A stretch of DNA of 64,000 bases from Raphanus sativus (GCF_000801105.2 NC_079518.1:20750800-20814799), one strand, 5' to 3'. Positions 46,726 to 58,720 are shown, counted from the first letter of the stretch. The notes: generated by a model from the sequence alone, not told the origin. Translations and numbers: made by a program.

Positions 46726-46866
46726 CTGCACACAATTAAAAGGGTAAGTCCTAGTGGAATCTATCCTAACACGGGAAGTGGCTGGTTTCCTAAAGCATCT
46801 TTTTGCGACTCCTTTTGACTCGATAAAACATTGAAAAGCACTTGTGTCACGCATGGACGAAACCAT

Positions 46867-46878
46867 GCTCTGATACCA
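46867..46878 (-). other. G primer-binding site, initiator-methionine tRNA
   Basis: Minus strand TGGTATCAGAGC, four bases from the LTR tip at 46883. Confidence 0.85.
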
Positions 46879-46882
46879 CCGC

Positions 46883-49663
46883 TGTAACACCCCCGAACCG
46901 TTCTAGGTATAGGTCGAACCACCGGCCAACAATCAAACAAGAACATGACCGACGGCTGACTTTCTACCAAGGTCCGGGAGCGCTACATGACGGGTTAGGA
47001 ACGATCCAGCCATGATCACAAAGAGTGCAATTCGTGACTTGGCCAGTTCGCCCGCTAACACGTCCCGTCAGACTAAAGCCTAAGGCTTCTCAACCCGTAC
47101 TTCAACCTGACGTTGTGTTAGCTTGGACAAAGCTAATATCAGATACAACAAGTCATTTATACAAAACATCGATTTATTTATCTTATATCATATTCGGTTC
47201 ACAACACACAAAATATTTTAAGCGTAGTGGCATGCCATCGAGCAAAAGATACATACTTATAGTCTGAAAACGTCGCAAGCAAAAAGAGATGCAAAATCTA
47301 CACCAGCCGGCCTAACTTCCCGCTTCCTCTATCAACACTACTGGTCACCTGAAAACAACAACGAGTGAGGGATGAGTAATCTAGCATTACTCAGTGAGTT
47401 ACAATCCCCAACTAACAAATACAACCCCTCGCTATCCCACCCCAAACAATCTAAAGCGAGAGGTTCACCTAATAGCACAACCCAAAGATAATAACGATAA
47501 TAAAATACGCATATAAAAAATATCAGAAATCCGCAGCAGAAAATAATATGAGTAAAATATCGATACTATAAGATAGTCGATAAAACTTAACCAGGGTTTA
47601 CCAATCCCTTTACACTATATAATATATATCTAACTCGGGCCCTGGTGACGTTAGGTTCCTCCTTCACTATCGGCAATATCCTATCTTCCTACCACAAAGG
47701 CCAGAAGAAGGAACTTTCAACCGACCGCGGCCCACAGTCATTCGGGTCACCGCGCGACAGCCCACAGTCCTTCGGGTCACTGCCACGTTACACCGTCGTG
47801 TAACACTCAGCCATAGGCCATGACCCCGTCTCTCTGAGTCTTCCCGATCCCGCGAATAAGGGGTTTCCTTAAACCCGCCAGGTACGAGGTCTGAAGGAAC
47901 ACTAACTCACCCCTAATACGCCTAGCAATGTGGGTTACACAATGCTGTCGGCCAATATATAAACAATACCAAACCCGGTAATATGACCGAGGATCCAAGC
48001 AATAATCACAACAACCACAATCAAACACATTCCAGAATATAGCATAAAAACTAATTCCAGAATATCTAACTAACCACAACCTAGCGATATCATCTAAGCA
48101 TTCAGAAATCGCTAACTAACCAATCAACCTAACCATTAGCATGCTACTACGATTCTCAAGCAATAACTAAGCATGCTATCAACTAATCAATCTCAACTAT
48201 AAACTAATCAAACTGTTACTCAGTTTAGACCTGGCCTCCTGCCATGATCCAACTTCCAAGTAACAGGAACCTGCATGAAAACAGCTTAGCAAACAATTGA
48301 CTATAACTCACAGTTTTCGGTTGACCGTGGCCTCGACCCCAAACCCGACTTCAGCGATCCGAACCCTTTCTTCCTGACCTTCACAAGTAGACCCACGTTC
48401 TGGACTGATCTTCACTCAAGCAGAGCTTCTGTAGTAGCTGACTCAAATCGCGCAGAGTAACTTTTCTCGATAACTCTCAAAAACTGCCGAAAAAGACTCG
48501 AAAATGATCGAACTCGAACTTTCTCTCTCTAGCTTTCTCTCTCACTTTTTTTTCTGAGTTTAAACTTGTCTGAATGTGTTGGAATGGCTGAGGGTCGTGG
48601 GGTATATATAGGTTGCAGAAACCAATCACAAACAAGCCGTGTGGCAGCCCGTGTGTCGCTTCGCATGCCTCCGGACGCATGCGTCGCGGCACCTCGTGCT
48701 CCACATGTCTGATGGCATGACCATAGCTTCCTGCAGGGTGACACCACACCTTCCATGTGTCTGATCCACGTCCTGACCTCATCCAGATTGACACTCAGCG
48801 CACACATGTCGCTCAGCATGCTCCGATCGCAGGTATCGCGGCACCTCGTGCTTCTGGGTGTCACTCAGCATGCTGTGCTCTCCTGGGCTTCAACACCTCC
48901 TGCTTCCCTTGCCACATACCATGCCAGGCAGGTTACATCACGTCCTTATCTCTCAGATAAGGCCACCTCGAGCTTCTCGGTCAATTCGACCGGTTTCGAC
49001 CTTTTCGGTGAATTTTCGTCCCGCGATGATTCCCGAATATTTTTCTATGCCCGTTCTGATGCGCTGAATATTTTTAAAATACTCCATAAGAATTCTGACC
49101 TTGATGGAAAATATTTCCCGAGCCTCCGGCTTCCTCGAAAAATATCGGTAATACCGAAATCAGGGTTTTTGATCGATTTCGGGTTTTCCCGTCATGCTTC
49201 GATCCCGTCGTGCTTACTTCCCGTCCTGCTTAATTCCCGTCCTGCTTCATTATGTCTCCAGAGTGATAATTTATCGATACGAAGATTTCCCGGGAAAACT
49301 TAGTGGTTAAGAAACGTCGGCTTCAAAAACGTCGAGCTTCTAAAACGTCGTGCTTCCAAAAATGTTATGCTCCCAAAACATCCGTCTGATTAATCCAAGA
49401 AACTTCTATCAATGGTAGAGCAGCTTATCTGTCTCATGGCTTCTCCCACGATCAATTCTTCGACCACTTGTACTTCAAAACTTGCCGATCGATCCTTATC
49501 GCCCGCGGCTCGACCTCAAAACAGATGCTCGACCAATCTTCCATTTTCTCTGAACCATGTTAATTTTGAAATGATCAAACTCAACATTCTTCATCATTCT
49601 TTCAATCCCAAAAGCTTTACCTCAAACTCCAATAATAATTTTTTTTTTACACGGGTTTCTACA
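46883..49663 (-). repeat. G 5' LTR
   Basis: 2781 bases, collinear with 38902-41681. Followed by ATGAC (49664-49668), matching the left flank of G. Confidence 0.9.
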
Positions 49664-49668
49664 ATGAC

Positions 49669-50740
49669 CCTTTGTGTTACCGTTAAGATCATGTTTAGTT
49701 GACGATTGTCCTTAATGGCGATGTCGAGTGTATGTTCGGGCTTTATGGAAAGACGTAGTTGGCCGAGGGCCGAATAGAGTTCGTCGAGATAGACATGCCA
49801 ATCATAGAGGAGTTTTCCAAGTTATGGGTGATGGCTTTTCGAAACGATTTTCCACTTTAGGTTTCGTTTTTTGGCGAAAGTTGCTTCGGGTTACTCATGA
49901 AGTTTTACCGAAGGTTATTTCGTTAATTTTGTTGCTCTCCGTCGTGCCATTAGTCTCACGGAAGCGGAAAGAGTATACCAAGGATGCGCGGCGATCGTTT
50001 TTCTCGGTTTTTCGAGAGATTAGATCGGTTTGCACGTTCTGCCTAAACAGTCAAGGAACAATAGAACGAAACTGGAAGAAAATGCCTAAGACTTATCTTG
50101 CTATACTAATCCACCTAGGTTCTAAGTTCCCTAAATTTTACGGCAGTTTACAAGACGTTCCCATTCCTTTCCTACGAAAAAATAAAACTTTGATAAAATT
50201 TTCTAAGTCGGATGTACCTTAGTCTCATTGATTACTCGAGATTGCCTCATGTCCGTTTCCTCTTTGTCTTCTACCGTTTCATCGTCAAAGGTCTTCGAAA
50301 AGTCCGATACTGAATCGAGAATCGATTTTTGATGAAGCATGAAGGAACAGTGCAGAATCGTTGCAGAATCGTTGAAGCAAAGGGAGGAGAAGTAGGCGAA
50401 ACTCGAAGAAGGCTAAGGTGGGTAGACAAGTAAAAACGAATGGCAAGATGTCACTCGAGTGGGGCTTCTTGTTTCGTCAAGCTATGAGCGAACTGGTCAG
50501 GTCAAGAAGCTTACGATCTTATTATACTTTACGAATGATGTTTCGTAAAATATTGTTGAGCTTTTATCTAACGAGAGTTTTTTCACAAAATGTTGTCGAC
50601 TTTAATTTTACGGAAACTGTTTTGTAAAATATTGTCGAGTTTAATCAGGCAAAAGCTGTCTCGTGAAATATTTTCGAGAATTTATTTAACGAAAGGTGTT
50701 CCGTAAAATGTTATCGAATTTTAGTATTAGAAACGCTGAT
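49669..50740. other. F internal region, continuation beyond G
   Basis: Directly continues 37070-38896 once G and one ATGAC are removed. No domain recognised on either strand; the 164-codon plus-strand frame (49728-50222) has no recognisable features. Confidence 0.4.
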
Positions 50741-51470
50741 TTTTCGTCGGCCTCCATACTTATCGGGAAACTTGACATTAATCTTTGGGAAACTTAGCAT
50801 TTATCTTGTTACGTAAAGATAAATGTAAATCGTCGTATCTATCTTAGATAATCGTAAACGGACTGTCCGATCACGTTTGGTCCCTTTCGGGCCGTCTCTA
50901 GGACTTCCGTTGTTTTCTACGATTTCTTCGGAAGTTCTTCATTCGTTCGTAGAGTTGAGATGAGTGGTGTCTTAAGATAACCATCGCTGTTTCGTACGAA
51001 GAATTTAAGATCTTCCTTCCCGTTGATATCTTACGAGTTTCCGAAGTGTTTCCGACGGTCTTAGCTTGGTGTAAGAACCGGAGTTTCGTACGCGGAATCT
51101 CAATGATTCGTCCTGCGAGGACTTTGGGAAAGACTCGAAGTACAGATTTCTGACGGCCGGGGCCTGGAACTTGTGTACCAGAGATTGTTGTCCGAAGACC
51201 CGAGCCAGCACGGGGCTAGCTGTCCGGCGGCCACGGCCAGCACGGACGCTAGCCGCCGGTGCCTACGGCCAGCACGGGGCTAGCCGCCCGGCGGCCACGG
51301 CCAGCACGGGTGCTAGCCGCCGGCGGCCACGGCCAGCACGGGGCTAGCCGCCGGCGGCCACGGCCAGCACGGGGCTAGCCGCCGGCGGCCACGGCCAGCA
51401 CGGGGCTAGCCGCCCGGCGGCCACGGCCAGCACGGGCGCTAGCCGCCCGGCGTCTACGGCCAGGGCCGGG
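50741..51470. repeat. internal fragment of an F-type LTR
   Basis: Matches the middle of the F LTR (from about 35873 to about 36690, beginning TTTTCGTCGGC) in the same orientation, including the GC-rich minisatellite (51202-51465), but lacks both LTR ends. It sits between the unrecognised 3' part and the pol piece of F. It is a rearrangement product rather than a normal LTR. Confidence 0.7.
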
Positions 51471-51475
51471 GTCGG

Positions 51476-52310
51476 CTGCTCGTTCCTTCGGTTTACGAGT
51501 GTTCGTGTTCGTTATGTTGATGTCGATTCCCGGCATATCTTCCGCAGTCCAAGCGAACGTGTTAAGGTTCTTCTTGAGACACGCGATGAGTTCTGCTTTC
51601 AACGGATCGCGGAGATTGGCTCCAATCTCCACGCACCGCTCTGGGTTAGTCTCGTCGAGGCAGACCGAAATTACCGGTTCGCAAGTGGGCTCACGTTTCC
51701 CTTCTAGGACCTCAGCTCTTTGCGATTGCCAGAAGATTTCTGGAGGGTCCTGCGATGCTGGTTCGTGGGTTGCTTGCTTTTTTGGTTTAATTTCGGGCTT
51801 GGAGTTTTTCCGTTTTAACCCAGTGGCCAAGCAGACTTGCGGCGCTTTAACGATCTCCTTGTATTGTTTCCACTCCGGAGAGGGTTGGAAATTTGAAGCA
51901 CAGATGGAAAGTCGAGGGGATCGCTCGCATGGAATTTAACCACGGAGTCCCGACGATCGCGTTATATGCTGCTGGACCGTCGACTACCAAAAATTCCCCG
52001 TCTTCGTGACGCTCCCGGCTCTGACCGATAGATCGACCGAGCCGAGGGTCATTGTGATGTTTCCTGAGAGTCCGATTATCGGATTGGGATCGTCCGTGAT
52101 AGCATTTAGGTCGATTCCCATCCTCTCGAGGGTGTTTTTTATATAATATTTGTCGAGCATCCGGTGTCGACCAATATTCTCACTGCGTCGATGTCCTGGA
52201 TCGTTAGTTTGATAACGAGGAGTTCGTCGTGAGGTTTGGCTTGACCAGCGTTGCTCTATCCCCGAATGACACGATGTTGCGGACAGGTGATGTGGCCATG
52301 CTGTTGTTAT
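51476..52310 (-). pseudogene. F protease and start of pol, broken
   Basis: Protease part: [13 protein letters not shown] and [20 protein letters not shown], typical of Tat-lineage proteases; the active-site segment is in a shifted or damaged frame. It is followed, in other frames, by KRCVEIG-type linker ERCVEIGANLRDPLKAEL and LNTFAWTAEDMPGID, the conserved lead-in to Tat reverse transcriptase. The frame then runs into the minisatellite and encodes only Ala/Arg/Gly repeats. Gag is absent: barely 40 bases separate this from the primer site. Confidence 0.65.
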
Positions 52311-52344
52311 CAATCGTAGGTTTTTGAGTAAGAGAATCCGACCC

Positions 52345-52362
52345 CCCCTCCTTCTAGCGCCA
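52345..52362 (-). other. F primer-binding site
   Basis: Minus strand TGGCGCTAGAAGGAGGGG, starting three bases from the LTR tip at 52366. I do not assign the tRNA with confidence. Confidence 0.65.
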
Positions 52363-52365
52363 AAC

Positions 52366-53509
52366 TGTGGGAACCGAAATTCGCACTGTCGATTTTGATT
52401 AAGTAAAACGGAGGAAAGCTAAGTAAACCTAACTTTCCCTGAAGGTCCGGATTCTCTGCGACAACCAACGACAAGTGATCAAATAAATGCGGAAAGGTTT
52501 TATTGAGATTTGGGACTGGACCTTTAGGAAGGCTGCCTACATACCCCTTTCGAGGATCAAGTCGGACGTAGTTCAGTTGGAAGGGTTTGAACAAGAGATC
52601 GAACTGCCTGGTGGAGTTCGTCTAGTACGAGCGTTGTCATAGAAACGGGCATGTCGAGAATAATGCCTAGGGTTTCTATGTGCGGAACTCTAAGTAAAAG
52701 GATTGTTAGATCCTTCCGAGAGAGACATGAGTCTGCGATTAAGATTAGAAACTGGACCTTAAGGAAGGCTGCCTACGTACCCTTTCGAGGATCAAGTCGG
52801 ACGTAGTTCAGTTGGAAAGATTTGAACAAGAGATCGAACTGCCTGGCGGAGTTCGTCTAGTACGAGCGTTTGTCATAGAAACGGGCGTGTCGAGAATAAC
52901 GCCTAGGGTTTCTATGTGCGGGAACTCTGAGTAAAAGAATTTTTAGATTCTTCCGAGAGAGACAGGAGCCTGCGGACAAGATGAAAGTAGAAACGAGAGG
53001 CGGCCGGACGTTCTAGGTCCTACCTTGCTAGTCTACCCTCTGAATTCTAAGTTCTTAACCTAACAGGAGCTCTCTAGGTCTCCAATCTCGGATTTCTCTC
53101 TCTCTTAATGATTTTCGCTCTGCCTTTCTTCCTCTCCCAAAGCTCCTTTATATACTCCTTCTTATGACGGTCTATTCTCCTTCTGGGCCGCAAGACGGGC
53201 TTCTTTCCATTTTCGTCGGCTTCCATCGGGAAACTTGACATTTATCTTTCCGGAAATTTAGCATTTATCTTGCTATGTAAAGATAAACGTAAATCGTCGT
53301 ATCTACCTCAGATAATCGTAAACGGACTGTCCGATCGTGTTTGGTCCCTTTCGGGCCGTTTCCAGGACTTCCGTCGTTTTCTACGATTTCTTTGGAAGTT
53401 CTTCATTCGTTCGTAGAGTTGAGACGAGTGGTGTTTTAAGATAACCATCGCTGTTCGTACGAAGAGTTTCAGATCTTCCTTCCCCGTCGATATCTTACGA
53501 GTTTCCGAA
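52366..53509 (-). repeat. F 5' LTR, cut by the second gap
   Basis: Begins TGTGGGAACC. Collinear with 35029-36172, including the 238-base duplication. It breaks off about 160 bases before the point where the minisatellite would start. Confidence 0.8.
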
Positions 53510-53609
53510 NNNNNNNNNNNNNNNNNNNNNNNNNNNNNNNNNNNNNNNNNNNNNNNNNNNNNNNNNNNNNNNNNNNNNNNNNNNNNNNNNNNNNNNNNNN
53601 NNNNNNNNN
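53510..53609. other. assembly gap (100 N)
   Basis: Placeholder gap between the F 5' LTR and the end of the E5 5' LTR. It hides the minisatellite part of the F LTR, its target duplication and most of the E5 LTR. Confidence 0.95.
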
Positions 53610-53684
53610 GATCCCTAAGTACTACAATCGAACCTCTTATTTGAGAGAGTAAGATCACTTGTTAGGGTAATTTGAGTGATATCA
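53610..53684 (+). repeat. E5 5' LTR, right end only
   Basis: The reverse complement of the start of 33627-35028 (same TGATATCACTC tip and AAATAAGAGGTTCGA segment), adjacent to the primer site. The rest lies in the gap. Confidence 0.8.
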
Positions 53685-53688
53685 AATT

Positions 53689-53706
53689 TGGCGCCGTTGC
53701 CGGGGA
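53689..53706 (+). other. E5 primer-binding site, tRNA-Asp
   Basis: TGGCGCCGTTGCCGGGGA, matching the tRNA-Asp 3' end, four bases after the LTR end. Confidence 0.85.
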
Positions 53707-53805
53707 GCAAGGATTCGCCATTAAACTTGATTAATAGGTTTATTCCAGGTTTTATTTACTGTTTTAAGTTACTTACGAAAAAAAAATTTCTTGTTTTTCA
53801 GGTAC

Positions 53806-55107
53806 ATACCAATTAGTACCAGAAGCAGCAAGGGAGAATTTCTTTTCATCTCAGACCCAGCACGTTTGGAACACTCGATCCGCAAAGAGAAACTCGCAGC
53901 ATCGATCGATACCACTTATACATCGTCGATCGACACTTGTGAAAGAGAGTCGATCGACACATCATCTGCAACATCGGTCGATACCAATCTGCGAGCAACC
54001 ATGAGCGAGATACTTGTGCCACAAAGGGATGAGAATGGGGACCTGCATGACCAGGATGGTCATCTGCGTAATGCAGCAGGTCTGAGACTTGATGCTCAGG
54101 GGACTGTAATCCCTGACTCCGATACTGATGCTACAGGAGCTGCTATACCTGTAGATGAGAATGCTCGACAAAGGACACTGGCTGACTACAACCGTCCAGA
54201 GGAATACTATTTCAACAGATCAGCCATTCGTTTACCAGATATCCAGACACAGAATTTCGAGCTGAATCCAAAGTACTACACGCTCGTGGCACAGATACCT
54301 TACTCTGGATTATCTCACGAGCATCCTATGGACCATCTGGAAAGGTTCGAGGATCTTATTGCTTATATGTATGGATGAAGTCCCCGAGGACTACTTGCTT
54401 TGCAAGCTCTTCAAATACTCACTTGTTGGAGAAGCTTTGCTTTGGCTTAAGCAGCTACCACCAGGATCTCTTACATCCTGGACCGACATCCAAAATGCAT
54501 TCCTGAGAAAATTCTTTGATGAAGCACGGACTGAAGAAATAAGAGATAAAATTTGGACATTCTCTCAGGGATCTACAGAAGGTTTCAGAAGCTCTGGGAG
54601 AGGTTCAGGAGCTACCAAAGGGACTGCCCACATCATGGTTTTACGGAGGTTCAGCTGTTGATGAAGTTCTGGAATGGTATTGATGTGCAATATCATGTAA
54701 TGCTGGACACTGCAAGCGAGGGGAACTTTAGAACAAGAACCCCAGAGGAAGCTCAGAGACTGATTGAGAGCTTGGCGTCCAGCACCAGTGTCAAAAATCT
54801 AGATATGCACATGATAAAATCAGCTGTAAAGGATGACAACAAGATAATTGAGGCTGAGATTGGTTCTGTACATGAAGTCTCATTTCTGGAGCACGCTATA
54901 TACCAGGATGAGGATCAGTACAATTTAGAAGAGATGGAATTTATGCTAGAGGAGCGCTTGAAAGAACAGCAGGAGATCACTGAGGAGCTTAATCTGCATT
55001 TGGATTCTCTCTGCAAAGAGGTGAATGGAATGATAGACATCATCGATACCCGTTTCAAGATGTTGTGCACCCAAATTTCTCAGATTGCAAAAAACTGTGA
55101 ACAATGA
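53806..55107 (+). pseudogene. E5 gag, start codon lost and frameshifted
   Basis: The codon matching the ATG of E1/E2 is ATA here (53806), right after an acceptor-like TTTTTCAG. The N-terminal part has SID/SVD motifs and DLHDQDGHLRNAAG. The core begins HPMDHLERFEDLIA, then shifts frame near 54365 (MDEVPEDYLLCKLFKYSL) and again near 54590 (RSYQRDCPHHGFTEVQLL). A glutamate-rich coiled-coil tail ends at 55107. Diverged from E1/E2 gag, consistent with a separate family. Confidence 0.65.
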
Positions 55108-55837
55108 AAATTTTCTTCAAAGGAACGATACTACTCATGCCCGTACTATTCATCGGAGTACTGTTCACGCGGGTATTGTTCATGCGGGTACTGTTCATCC
55201 GAGAACTGTTCATCGAGGTACTGTTCATCCCGCATCGCTCGACACTGTACATCCGATATCGGTCGACACTGTTCATCGTGATACTGTTCATCGCGGTACT
55301 GTTCATCGTGACACTGTTCACCCAGAAACTGTTCATCAGGATACTGTTCATCGTGACACTATTCATCCCGACTGGGAAGAGCAACAGGTCGATTCTAGAT
55401 GGGATAACTACTTTGGGGAAGTAATCAAACATGAGAAGTTGGAAGAAGAAGGCTTTTTAGTCGAAAGTTGCATGTCCATTGGTAGCTCGTACTTGTGTCG
55501 ATCTACACCATCAGCTGAACATCGATCGACACCACTTTTGGGGTCATGCAATACTGTTCAAATTCAAAGCCACTCAGATTTCGCTGCTCAACACCCACAT
55601 CCTCCCATCCTGTACCATGCTAAAACATATGACGTCGAGCAACACAAACAAAACGGCATCGATCGACCTCCACGGGAAAGCATCGATCGACAGCGGCTCA
55701 CTACAAATCTAGTGTGTTTAACAGACCCTTATGCCCACGGTTTGAATGCAACTCGCAACCCATCTCAGACGCCAGTTTGCTTAAAGACAATGGAGAAGAC
55801 CAGAAAGCAACCTGCAGATGCACCAGACCAACAATAA
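55108..55837 (+). pseudogene. E5 spacer region with TVH pentapeptide repeats
   Basis: A frame of about 250 codons (with alternative start 55085). Its first half consists of about 15 five-residue units of type T-V-H-x-x (GTVHRDTVHP and variants), encoded by a 15-base minisatellite around ACTGTTCATC. Then come HPDWEEQQVD, KLEEEGFLVES and SID motifs; the latter corresponds to the gag-protease spacer EGDFEVES of E1/E2. Function unknown; the repeat is absent from E1 and E2. Confidence 0.55.
55135..55370 (+). repeat. 15-base minisatellite coding for T-V-H-x-x units
   Basis: Tandem variants of ACTGTTCATCGTGAT and ACTGTTCATCCCGAG, all in one frame, with a short interruption by GCTCGACACTGTACATCC near 55227-55262. 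Confidence 0.8.
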
Positions 55838-57099
55838 TCGACTCTAGTAGAAACTTCTTTCGTTGAGAGTGTCGATCGACGACATCCACCTGGTATCGAT
55901 CGACACCAAATGGACGGACATGAACCTGTCATGTAACGGCAGGCAACGAAAGAAGTGATTCAGATTGGGATGAGGTCGAAAGCTAAGAAACTCTATGTTC
56001 CCAAACACCTGAGGAGAGAAGCTAACAAAGCTGAAATTGATGGATTTCACAAGAGGGTAAAGAGAGTTCCTAAGGGTATGACTTTTGAGGAAGCCTATTA
56101 TAAGTACAGACTTGGTAATTTCTTCAGAGAGAGCAGAGAGACAGAAAAGGACATGGAGATATTATTCAACAAGGTATGCCGTAAGCCTAAAAGGACTCTA
56201 AAGAAGGAACAAGATCCTGGAAAGTTCTGATTCCATGCTCTATAAACAACAACGATTTGCCAAACGCCCTCTGCGATACTGGATCTGCAGTGAGCATCAT
56301 GGCTATAGACACTGCTGAAGTATTAGGATTAAAGACGGAACCTTCAAAAGATAGTTTTGCTTTCGTTGATAACTCCAAAGCAAACTCAGCAGGCATGATC
56401 AGGAATGTTAAAGTGGAGATAGGAGAATGCACTATTCCTGTGGATTTTCATGTCGTGGAGCTCAAATCAGGCAGGACATCTTCCATTCTTCTTGGAAGAG
56501 CCTTCATGGCTACAGTGGGAGCAGTTTGTGATCTTAAGAAGAATAGGATGTGCCTAACTAATGTTGATGAAAATGTCTTCTATGATCCTGTGGAGAAGAA
56601 GAAAAGTGAAGATTTGATTTCATACATAGAGATGTTTGAAGATCCAGCACCACTAACATATGCAGATCGCGAGTTTGCAAAATCAGGATCAACATCGATC
56701 GACATTCAACTTTCAAGATCGGTCAACAATGAGCCTCACGAATCGACCGACACAGAGCCTTTAGAATCGGTCGACAGCATCCAAATTTCAGAACAGAACG
56801 AGACTGAAAAGTCTAAGTCTGGGGGAAGACCTAGAAAGAGGAAGAAGAAAATGAAAAGGAATATAGATGTATATTCTCTATCACTGGTCCCTTCTCAGTG
56901 TCAGGAGGAAAGTCTTGCGTGTAGAGTGTGCCGTAGAGGAGGTCCAGCTTCTTTTGCTAAGGTTAGAGTGTTATCTGATCCAAAACTGAGAGACAAAGGG
57001 GAAGCATCTGCAAGAGATTTCATCAACTGCATCAACCAAATGAGGAAGAGAGACACAGAAACTTGTTTTGGAGCAAGTTCACATCCTCATCCAGATTAA
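55838..57099 (+). pseudogene. E5 aspartic protease
   Basis: The spacer includes AKKLYVPKHLRREANKAEIDGF (55980-56040), matching the corresponding region of E1/E2. A single-base deletion near 56228 breaks the frame just before the core, then ALCDTGSAVSIMA (active-site DTG kept), VDFHVVELKSGRTSSILLG and CDLKKNRMCL follow in the frame 56257-57099. It ends with a basic stretch (RPRKRKKKMKR) and a C-terminal part without recognised domain. Confidence 0.65.
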
Positions 57100-57322
57100 A
57101 TCAGACCTCCAAAAATCAAGCTAATGACTAAAATAAGTGCTGAGTGGGAGGCAACCCACTGTTAGGTTTGTTTTAAATTGGTTTTATTTTCATAAATTAC
57201 TGATTTTTGTTTTCAAATTTTGCAGGTAAAAAAAAAAAAAAAAAAAAGATGAACAGTACGCCCGACACTGTAGCAACAGTGCCGAGCGACACTGTAGCGA
57301 GGACATCGATCGACATAAGCGA
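57100..57322 (+). other. E5 untranslated 3' region
   Basis: Contains the family-wide purine motif GTGGGAGGCAACCCAC (57144-57160), an A homopolymer (57228-57247) and a few 'CGACACTGTAGC' repeats. No gene. Confidence 0.6.
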
Positions 57323-57800
57323 CACTATACCATGGATTTTACCCATTTTTATCCATGGTATATAAGTGTTATAGATACTATTTACTATGTATTGGAGTCT
57401 TTTTAGAGTATTTAGAGGTTCAGGAACGATTTGGAGAAATATGGTGATTTTGGTGCATTTTGGAGTCTTTCGCAGTGCAGAACTGCACAGACGTTTCAGA
57501 TGTTTAGCTCTCGATGGAGACCTTTCCACCGTTGGATTTAGCCCATCTTTTGACACAAAATAGAGCTTTGAGTTATCTTTCCAATACCACCGGTCTAAGG
57601 TCAATCCGCATCCTGTAGCAGAAGTTATGCCCGTTTTACTGAAGAGTGATCAGTCTGCCTCGCGAGAGGAAGCTGTCGAGAAGAGGATTGTATGTCGATC
57701 GATGCAACAGAGTGCATGTAGATCGACAGGGACATCAGAATGTGGACTGAGTATATTTTATGACCAACTGAAGCCCAGGAGTCACCACAAAGTTACCAAA
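57323..57800 (+). repeat. E5 3' LTR, truncated
   Basis: Begins at the inverted repeat TATACCATGG...CCATGGTATA (57326-57362). Matches the reverse complement of about 34600-35028. It breaks at CAAAGTTACC, where the array sequence AAAAAATACAACTC starts, with AAA shared at the junction. Confidence 0.7.
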
Positions 57801-58720
57801 AAATACAACTCAGTCTAGTTCAGGAAATATAAACCAAAACATTGTGCTTCCATTCCTCCATGGTTTGTGTTTGGTAAATGTATGTGCTTGATTTAAAAAT
57901 TATTTCACGTTTAATAACAAGAATTTCTATAACTTATCAGAATTGTAGAAGACATGAACTTTCTGTTATTAATAGTCATAGAAATAATACATATATACAA
58001 ACAAAAAATATATTAAATTACTCTAGAAGTCTTTAAAAATATTCAGCTAGAGGTGAAATCCACTCTACAAAAGTATTATACCATGCATGCGCATGTAGGT
58101 TTCCCATATGTATAGATCTCAAAAATATCATACCTGCAAATAGGTTTTTGCATCAGCACCAGATATTATACCATGCATGCGCATGTGAGTTTTTGGTAGG
58201 CCTGAGATTTTGAACCAAACCGAACTTCCTAAACCAGACCAAAATTTTGGTTTGGTCGTCCAGAAGTTTGGTTCGATATTGTAGGTTTCCTAAAAAACTT
58301 CGATTTCATTTCTGTTTGTTCGACAATCGGTTACTTTGGTTTTCTTCTTAAAAGAACTATAACTATTCCAAAACCTGAACTATACTAACTAAATTTTCAA
58401 TAACCAGCCGAATTAATATGAAAGTTCAACAAACTTAAACCGATATCTATCAGTAATAAAAAAAATTGGTAGGATTTTCAAAACCGAACTAACCGAATAC
58501 TGTACCAAACTATATTTCTGGTTAATTCGGTAATGTATGTTAAACCGAATTAATCGAAAACTGAACTGCACGAACTGTATAGTCTGAATTAACCAAACCT
58601 GCATGCTTAGTTTTTGGTAATTTTTAAAAAAACAGGACCGAAGTATAGACCTTTCAAAAAAACTAGAAAAAAGTTAATGTTAATTAAAATCTCTTTAGAA
58701 ATAGCTGACACTTGAATGAC
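57801..58720 (+). promoter_or_regulatory. upstream region of MINI3-like copy 1 with RY motifs and a repeat block
   Basis: Two copies of CCATGCATGCGCATG (58081-58095 and 58171-58185) contain the RY motif CATGCA, bound in known seed genes by B3 factors such as ABI3, FUS3 and LEC2. 58195-58625 is a block rich in AACCGAA/TTCGGTT, resembling a dispersed plant repeat. Whether the RY motifs act here is inference. Confidence 0.45.

Larger units (their letters stand above)
38902..49663 (-). mobile_element. G: nearly complete Tekay-type chromovirus (Ty3/gypsy)
   Basis: LTRs 38902-41681 and 46883-49663 (about 2.78 kb each, TGTAACACCC to GGGTTTCTACA) are flanked by the 5-bp duplication ATGAC (38897-38901, 49664-49668). 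The minus-strand order is primer site 46867-46878, gag, intron, protease-RT, RNase H-integrase-chromodomain, purine tract (minus strand AAGGGGGGAGAA just right of 41681). The LTRs differ at only about 15-20 positions by eye, so it is the youngest large insertion here. Three lesions disable it: TGA at 46147-46149, TGA at 44014-44016, and a one-base deletion near 43736. Confidence 0.9.
35029..53509 (-). mobile_element. F: rearranged Tat-type Ty3/gypsy element, split by element G
   Basis: Minus-strand element: 5' LTR from 52366 into the gap, primer site 52345-52362, protease and a short pol piece, an internal LTR fragment, an unrecognised 3' part, purine tract 37070-37082 (minus strand CTGGGGGGCTAAC) and 3' LTR 35029-37069. 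G is inserted at 38902-49663. Gag, reverse transcriptase and integrase are missing, so F is defective. Candidate left target duplication GTATC; the right one is hidden by the gap. Confidence 0.7.
53610..57800 (+). mobile_element. E5: plus-strand non-autonomous Athila-type element (family 2)
   Basis: End of the 5' LTR (53610-53684, ending GAGTGATATCA), primer site, gag, repeat region, protease, then a truncated 3' LTR (57323-57800). The internal region is about 3.6 kb and has no polymerase genes and no ORF3. The 3' LTR stops at 57800, where the tandem array begins, so E5 has lost its right end. Confidence 0.75.
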
